Of a stretch of 64,000 nt of DNA, positions 57,487-64,000 are shown piece after piece. Each line of letters starts with the position of its first letter. The first letter of the stretch is position 1. The stretch comes from Hibiscus mutabilis. Taxonomy: Eukaryota; Streptophyta; Magnoliopsida; Malvales; Malvaceae. The position numbers and the translations under genes were made by a program. The notes below the pieces were generated by a model. It was not told the origin of the DNA and did no database searches. It was given only the letters and a program-made list of their open reading frames with translations. Where the stretch lies: the NCBI GenBank assembly GCA_019671005.1, contig CM033724.1, forward strand, positions 19,857,578-19,921,577, read 5' to 3'.

Positions 57487-57830
57487 ATTCTCCCCCCTTA
57501 AAATAGATTCGCCCTCGAATTTACCTGAGTTGAATAAGTGAGGACATTGATCTCTCATCGTAGCCTCATGTTCCCAAGTTGCCTCTTCCATTTTATGATT
57601 CCTACATAACACTTTCACCAAAGGAACGTTCTTGTTTCGGAGTCTTCTAACTTCTTTGTCAAATATTCGTATTGGCTCTTCTTCATATGATAGGTCGGGA
57701 TCCAATTCGACTTCTTCAGGCTCAAAGACATAGGATGGATCAGATCGATAGCTTTGGAGCATAGATACGTGAAAGACATTGTGAATCTTGTCAAATTCAC
57801 TAGGAAGAGCTAATCGATAGACCACTGGTC
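57451..57830 (-). pseudogene. Integrase C-terminus with chromodomain-like tail
   Basis: The minus-strand frame from 57825 starts MVYRLALPSEFDKIHNVFHV, continues SMLQSYRSDPSYV and ends in a chromodomain-type tail with RLRNKNVPLVKVLCRNHKME followed by EATWEHEATM. It parallels 44968-45324. The frame runs through the polypurine tract into the LTR before its stop, so the natural end is uncertain. In active elements this tail is thought to guide insertion. Confidence 0.85.
57487..57500 (-). other. Polypurine tract of the minus-strand chromovirus
   Basis: The minus strand reads TAAGGGGGGAGAAT and then the LTR start TGTAATACC. Confidence 0.82.
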
Positions 57831-58720
57831 CTATCCTTTCAATGATTTCAAACGGACCAATGAATGGGGACTAAGTTTCCCTTTTCTTCCAAACCGAAAG
57901 ACTTTCTCCCAAGGGGAAACTTTCAGGAAGACTTTGTCTCCAACATTGTATTGGATGTCTCTCCTTTTCAAGTCTGCATAGGCTTTTTGTCTATTGAAAG
58001 CTTGCTTCAATCGATCATGGATGATCTTCATTTGTTTTTCGGTTTCTCTGAGCAATTGGTGTCCCAATACCTTGTTTTCTCCCAGTTCATACCAGCACAA
58101 GGGAGTTCTACATTTCCTTCCGTATAGAGCTTCGAAGGGAGCCATCTGAATAGATGTCTGGTAGCTATTGCTGTAAGCAAACTCTACTAGGGGTAGAGAC
58201 TTTTCCCAACTCTTTCCAAAGTCTATAACACAAGCTTGTAACATGTCTTCAAATACTTGTATCACCTTTTTTGATTGGCCATCACTTTGTGGATGAAAAG
58301 TTGTGCTCAAATGCACTTTGGTTCCAAGGGCTTTTTGCGAAGAATTCCAGAATCGAGAAGCAAATCTAGGGTCGCGATCGGAGATTATAGCTATAGGTTC
58401 ACCGTGTAACCGAATCACTTCACGGATGTATAGCTCGACTAAGGTTTCCAAGCTCATATTCATTCGAACAGGGATGAAATGAGTAGAATTTGTGAATCTA
58501 TCAACAATTATCCACACAACATCGTTCTTTCTTAGAGTGGAAGGAAGACCAGGAACGACGACCATTATAATCTGATCCTATTTCCACTAAGGAAATTTAA
58601 TTGGTTGGAGCAATCTAGTAGGGACTTGATGCTCGGTTTTGATCTTCTGACAAGTTAAGCACTTCGAAACAAAATCTTTGATAGCCGATTTCATGCCTGG
58701 CCACTAGTATAGTGGCTTTA
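57831..58720 (-). pseudogene. Integrase core, pseudogene
   Basis: The 244-codon frame from 58565 has IIVDRFTNSTHFIPV, SDRDPRFASRFWN and LPLVEFAYSNSYQTSIQMAP, clear integrase core blocks. Upstream, in a frame with stops, a zinc-domain CLTC motif is readable at about 58645-58660. Of the DDE triad only the middle Asp is left: the first block reads IIMVVV with Val in place of the expected Asp (58560-58562), and the third reads QSKKVIQ with Lys in place of Glu (58269-58271). It cannot be catalytic. Confidence 0.9.
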
Positions 58721-59073
58721 GGTCCTTGTACATCTTAACCAATCCAGGGTGAATCGAGAAAGAGCTTTAGTGAGCTTCTTGTAAAATCTCGTGTCTTAGT
58801 TCTTCGTTGTTAGGAACACATACTCTATCCTTGAAATAGCAGAGTCCATTCGACTTGAGGGAGAAGTCATAATTAGACTCAGAGTCTAGCTTGGACATGA
58901 TCTTCTGAAGATCTGGATCAATTTGTTGGAGTTCTTTGATTCTCTAAATTAAACTAGATTGAACTTGAAGTTCAGACAAGAATTTCTGTCATTTGGATAA
59001 ACAGAAATGAGCATTGATAGCCAAGGAAGCTAGAAACGAATGGAAAAGATCATTAAGGGAGATTTTCGAATAG
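58721..59073 (-). pseudogene. Linker between RNase H and integrase, decayed
   Basis: The stretch between the two open frames shows traces of the integrase N-terminal domain in shifting frames with stops. No other feature is seen. Confidence 0.45.
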
Positions 59074-60561
59074 TTACTTGTAAGTCAAGAAAGGTCTAAT
59101 TCGAATGGTTACTTGCAAGTTAAGAAAGAAAAATTTTGAATGAATTATTCTAGGATTTAGATTTAATGGTTTACTCGAGTATGGTCTGTGACTAAGGGCA
59201 CCAGCAACCACGTTTGCTTTCCCCGGATGGTAGTCGATAACCAAATCGTAATCTTTAAGTAACTCTAGCCATCTCCTTTGCCTCAAGTTCAAGTCTTTCT
59301 GAGTTAGGAGGTATTTGAGGCTCTTGTGGTCTGTGAACAAGTTGCATTTCTCCCCGTACAAGTAATGTCTCCAGACTTTGAGTGCAAACACGATAGCTGC
59401 CAATTCTAGATCGTGTGTAGGGTAGTTTGAATCGTGTGGTTTTAGTTGCCTTGAAGCGTAAGTTACCACGTTTCCATCTTGCATTAGGAAACATCCTAGT
59501 CCCAAATGAGATACATCACTGTAAACAGTGTACTCCTTGGCCGATACTGGTTAGATGAGAACTGGAGCATGAGTCAGAGCTTGTTTAAGTTGATCGAAGC
59601 TTCGTGTTGGTTTTCCGACCAAACAAAGGGTGTATCTTTGCGAGTTAGCTTAGTTAAACTTACGGCAATGGATGAGAATCCCTTAACAAAACGTCGATAA
59701 TACCCAGCTAAACTGAGAAAGCTTCTGACCTCACCAACATTCCTTGGAGGTCTCCAATCCAGGATAGATTGAATTTTCCTTGGATCTACTTTAATCCCTT
59801 ATGCCGAGACAACATGTCTAAGAAACGACACTTCCGATAGCCAAAATTCACATTTAGAGAACTTTGCAAACAATTGAGTTCTCAGAGAGTTTGTAACACG
59901 ATTTGACGGTGTTCAGAATGTTCTTCCTTATTCTGAGAATACACTAGAATGTCATTAATAAAGATGACCACGAACTTGTCATGATAAGGCTTGAATACAC
60001 GGTTCATGAGATCCATGAAAGCAACCAGAGCATTCGTTAATCCAAATGGCATTACAAGCAATTCAAAATAGCCATATAGAATACGAAAGGCTATCTTGGG
60101 TACATCTTCTTCTTTTACCCTTATTTGGTAGTATCTCGATCGTAAATCGATCTTTGAGAATACTGCAGCATCTTTGAGTTGATCAAAAAGATCTTCAATC
60201 CTAGGGAGAGGATATCGATTCTTGATAGTAAGCTTGTTCAATTGTCTGTAATCAATACAGAGTCTCATAGTCCCATCTTTCTTCTTCACGAACAAGACTG
60301 GAGCACCCAGAGAGATGAGCTAGGCCTAATGAAACCCTTGTCTTGTAGCTCTTGGAGTTTCTTCTTGAGTTCTTTCAACTCAACAGGTGCAATGAGATAA
60401 GGTGTGATGGACACTGAAGTTGTTCCAGGTTGGACATCGATCCCGAACTCTACTTCTCTGGTTGGAGGAAGACCAAAGAGTTCCTCGGGAAAAACATCGA
60501 GATATTCAGATACAATAGGAACACTAGGTAAGCCAAATTTAAGTTCATCTTGCAAGACCAT
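59074..60561 (-). pseudogene. Reverse transcriptase and RNase H, pseudogene
   Basis: RT blocks run from 60561 down: EYLDVFPEELFGLPPTREVE, ELQDKGFIRPSSS, then KKKDGTMRLCIDYRQLNKLT, KIDLRSRYYQIRV and MPFGLTNALVAF. The active site reads FINDILVYS, with Asn (59954-59956) in place of the first Asp. The connection region is present between 59510 and 59880 in broken frames. RNase H follows with YSDVS (Asp kept) and ASRQLKPHDSNYPTHDLELA, FTDHKSLKYL and HPGKANVVAGALSH. RT activity should be lost. Confidence 0.9.
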
Positions 60562-60867
60562 AGTAGCAAAGATTGAGATCAGTTTCTTGTCAATTAGAAG
60601 AATTGATTCCTTTCATAAACTCCGGGGTTAAAGTCTCCTATTTAGGTAATCTACCCAGGCTTCATGCTTGCTTAACCAATCTAGTCCGAGTACTAGATCG
60701 AATTCACAAGTTGGTAGTACATATAGATTAACAAGAAAGGGTACATTTCGAATGAATAGGGGACAATTTCTATAGATAAGACTTATGTTTGTAATTCCCC
60801 CTATTGGGTTCGAAACTACAAGGCTTTGTTTTACAATTTCAGGCTTTAAGTTCAATTTTTCAATCAA
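60562..60867 (-). pseudogene. Protease C-terminal part, pseudogene
   Basis: The frame from 60867 has FLVNLYVLPTCEFDLVLGLD followed by WLSKHEAWVDY, the second conserved block of gypsy protease. The part with the active-site Asp is missing: the sequence changes directly to the gag stub at about 60868-60880. Confidence 0.8.
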
Positions 60868-60992
60868 GGTTGAGCTTGAGCTCTAGGTTCAACTCGTTGC
60901 TGTGGAGGATTCTGTTCCATCCTCACACTATCTCATTCAATTGAGGAGCCTACATGACTTTCATCATCCTGAGCGAACCATGTTTTAGACAT
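60868..60992 (-). pseudogene. gag N-terminal stub
   Basis: From an ATG at 60992 the minus strand encodes about 40 residues (MSKTWFAQDDESHVGSSIE, stop, then a Gln/Pro-rich stretch) and then joins the protease C-terminal half. The rest of gag and the first half of protease are deleted. Confidence 0.65.
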
Positions 60993-61130
60993 TCTACGTT
61001 CAAATAGAATAATTAGGAATTTGGTTTAGTTAAGCAAAGATACAAGCTATACAATACAAGCCTCCTAGATGGCACCAGTATCCTATATGATGCAAGAGAG
61101 CTAGATTTAGTCCTAGAACCGACTAAAACT

Positions 61131-61142
61131 CTCTGATTACCA
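61131..61142 (-). other. Primer-binding site of the minus-strand chromovirus
   Basis: The minus strand reads TGGTAATCAGAG six bases after the 5' LTR end, one extra A compared with the initiator-tRNA-Met type TGGTATCAGAG. Confidence 0.75.
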
Positions 61143-61148
61143 ATAAAC

Positions 61149-64000
61149 TATAACACCCCTACCCGGGTTGGCAGGAAACCGGTTCGGGAGCGTTACCAAG
61201 GAACAATACAAGCATGAACAAGGCAAGAATAGGTTAACTCATCCCTATTAGATGAGTCATTATTAGGTTCATGTTAACAACCAAGTTCACAAAATAGCAA
61301 TCCCATTCAAGAGCAAATACAAATACAATTTCAAGTATTCAAATGCATGCAGAAGACATTAGATACAACTATGTGCAACTAACTAGGGGAGTACAAAACA
61401 AGTATGAACCATACTTTAGCAAAATATTGTGTCTTGCTTCGAGCTCATTGAAACCAGACTTTAGGATCAAGCAACGATTGAAATCCTTAATATGTGGTTG
61501 GGAAGAATGAAAACAAGAGTGATAATTACAAGATTGTACTTAGTGAGGTAGCAACTAGATCTAACCAATTTACAAGACAAGTATCACTTAGCCAAGTTTA
61601 AGCTTAGTCCAAGTTGGAAGCAATTCGATTTTAAGCATTATAAATGCTTATCATTTCAAACAATACACTAGGCACAATCGATGCAAGTAGCACTATAAGT
61701 CATCAAATACATGTAATTCAAGAATCCAAGTAGTTCAAGTATCATGTAATTCATGAATTCAAATAGTTCAAGTATCATGTAATTCAAGAATCCAAGTAGT
61801 ATCATGTAATTCAAGAATTCAAATAGTTCAAGTATCATGTAATTGAAGAATCCAAGTAGTTCAAGTATCATGTAATTCAAGAATCCAAGTAGTTCAAGTA
61901 TCATGTAATTCAAGAATTCAAATTGTCTTGTATCATGTAATTCAAGAATCCAAGTAGTTGAATTATCATGTAATTCAAGTATCAAGTAGTTCATATATCA
62001 AGTATCATGTAAGCTTTACTCTTTAATTAGTTCTCATTTGCTTTTTTTAGTTTAAGCCTTTGGTATTTACTTGTCTAGGTAATCGAGTCTCTAACCAATT
62101 GTCACCACAAGTTGTTCCGTAGCACTGGTCAACCCTTCTACTGTCGCCAAAGACCACACATACGTACCCTCCGTCTGTCACCAATTAGGAGCCTTAACCC
62201 TGGACCGTAGTCCACCCTGACACAATGAGCTCTAAACTCTAAGGCATGCCCTTCTACCTATGACCACTAATAACCAAGGCTTTTTTCAATTATGAATCAC
62301 TTATTCAAGTATTACATGTTTATGTCAAGCAATAGCTTATTCAAGGATCAATTCAAGTGATACATTGCAAGATCATGTTCATATACACAACCCTTAGGCC
62401 AATTGAGCCTTAGCTCTACACTTTGCAATTTAATCTTGTCATTCAAGCAAGCAATTAACATATGCCATTTCTTAGGCATCAAGCAAGATCTTAAGTTCAT
62501 GATTTATATCATGTTAACAAGTAATTAGATCATAAAAGTACATTTAAGCACTCATTCGGAATGATCAAAATCAAGGCATCAATGTTCAAGCATTTGTATC
62601 AAAGAGCACTATCAAGCAAGCATTATAACAAGTCATATCCAAGGCATGGAAGCATACATTTGTTTTCACTTTTCTTTCTAATTAATTTCTCAATTTTGCA
62701 TGCTATTACTTATTCACAATTTTAGCTTAGTCCATTCTTCCCTTTTATTCATATTCAAGTTAAAATTGATATCGTTAACATGGAATATCAATGGCAAGAA
62801 GATAATCATGCACATTTGGTTAGGACCTAAGTCCTAACCCTATTGTAAACTACACTCACAATACTCCAAGCTTAGCTAATCTTGGATCCAAATCCCCTTG
62901 TTTCTAGGTTTCGAATGCTCCTCTTTAGACCCTTCTCCAATGTTCCCTTCTCATTCTAACATTTCATACAAGTGAATAATGGTCAAGACAAGTACATTCA
63001 TTTATTCAAAACAAGGCAACAATACAAGTAATTCACTTAACATTCATTCCAAGACATCAAGGCTGCTACTGCCTGGCAGCACTTGCACTGTTTACTTAAA
63101 CATGCATATCTTTCATTCCGTACATTGGAATTTCAATTGGTTTACACCGTTGGAAAGATAACTTAAATGTATTTCTAACCATATAGGCCTTGCATTTTAA
63201 TTATTTACCAATTAATACAGTTTTTTTACTTAAAGACAGGGTAATTACAACACTGGACAGTTTGCACTATCCCTAGTGTTTCATTTCTACAATCCATTCT
63301 ACAATTCTGAATTCAATCCCATTTTCTCCTAATGAATTTTGACATATAGAGGTACTATCCATTAAATTTTAAACCGTAAATTCCATTTATACAATTTATA
63401 GAGAGTTTCCAAAGTTACAGCCTAGAACAGAGTTTTATGGGCAGATTTCACTAGTTTGAGTTTCTAGCTTCTTTAAATCACTTAGATGACATTTCAAACA
63501 TGTTAATACCACTTATATGCATATTGATACAAGTATAGGTCAGTTTTATTCTCCTACCAATGTGATCAAAACAGAGCATTTTATGTACTTTATGTTTATT
63601 TGACCACAACAACCCCATTTGCTTAAATGCATACATATCAACTAGTCAAATTTTCACATTCATTCGATTACATGTACAAAGTTGTTCATGAGTCACATTT
63701 GAAATTCATAGTAGCCCAAGACTCCAATTTAACTATAACAACATCCAGTTTTAAGTTCCAATATTAATCTTAAAACAGCAGAATTTATTCAATTAACACT
63801 TATTACCTTATCAAATTTTCTTATATTCATCATAGATTCAAATCTATCATGGAAAAATTTAGTTATCTTTCCCTGTGCAAATTATGTTCGAATAACCTAA
63901 TTTATCAATCAATTTAGCATGTTTTCCATGAACTCGAAATAGTCCTTTTAGCTACTAGTATTAGCAACATGTGATTCCATTACACACATATCATTCGAAA
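61149..64000 (-). repeat. 5' LTR of the minus-strand chromovirus, cut by the window edge
   Basis: On the minus strand it ends GGGTGTTATA at 61149. It aligns with 53431 onward, minus about 0.4 kb near its end and with a shorter 33-bp array. The remaining 1.2 kb or so lies beyond the window. Confidence 0.92.
61709..61985. repeat. 33-bp tandem array in the 5' LTR, about 9 units
   Basis: Same unit as at 54416-54800, with one unit shortened by about 6 bp near 61800. The count differs from the 3' LTR. Confidence 0.93.

Larger units (their letters stand above)
53431..64000 (-). mobile_element. Minus-strand chromovirus, runs past the window end
   Basis: The 3' LTR (53431-57486), polypurine tract, pol on the minus strand (57487-60867), a stub of gag (60868-60992), primer site (61131-61142) and most of the 5' LTR (61149 to the edge) are in order. 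It sits inside the gag of the second plus-strand element, so it is younger than that one. The sequence before it is CTGAG; the matching duplication would be outside the window. The pol has a chromodomain-type end. Confidence 0.93.

Overview
The window is a piece of plant nuclear DNA, most likely eudicot pericentromeric or other repeat-rich heterochromatin. It is AT-rich and I see no intact host gene, rRNA, tRNA or CRISPR array. Almost everything I can identify is transposable-element DNA: Ty3/gypsy chromoviruses with 3-4 kb LTRs and an initiator-tRNA-Met-type primer site, a Tat/Ogre-lineage element, a copia fragment, a PIF/Harbinger relic and small foldback or MITE-like repeats. The exact species cannot be told from the sequence.

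Layout. 1-1728 is AT-rich unassigned DNA. 1729-2093 is a long-inverted-repeat foldback. About 2460-5690 is a dead PIF/Harbinger transposon (Myb/SANT-like gene plus DDE transposase). 5694-7621 is old noncoding repeat. 7622-11707 is a solo gypsy LTR (target duplication CAAGT/CAAAT) with a second 0.6-kb solo LTR nested in it at 10416-11014. 11813-18283 is a minus-strand LTR element whose short interior holds only gag (TR-GAG-like). 18284-21435 holds LTR fragments, a MITE end and a copia reverse-transcriptase fragment. 21436-35429 is a complete 14.0-kb minus-strand Tat-lineage element (perfect GGAAT duplication, tRNA-Arg-type primer site) that carries gag-like genes and satellite arrays but no recognisable pol. 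35430-37265 is older LTR-like DNA. 37266-48810 is a complete 11.5-kb plus-strand Tekay-type chromovirus (perfect AAGTC duplication) with gag, protease, RT, RNase H, integrase and chromodomain-like tail, all disabled. 49121-53430 is the LTR and start of gag of a second related element, cut at 53431 by a minus-strand chromovirus that runs past the window end.

None of the elements looks able to move by itself: stops are mostly of the kind C-to-T decay produces, and catalytic Asp/Glu residues are replaced in RT, RNase H and integrase.

The most striking unexplained structure is a family of near-palindromic decamers, GTAYCGRTAC, that occur as pairs whose starts are exactly 20 bp apart. I located 30 such pairs by eye. 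They lie in LTRs of at least three distinct element families, always about 230-720 bp from the LTR 3' end where the full LTR is present, and also in noncoding repeats and in the loop of the foldback. Several pairs are perfect 10-bp inverted repeats around a 10-bp loop.
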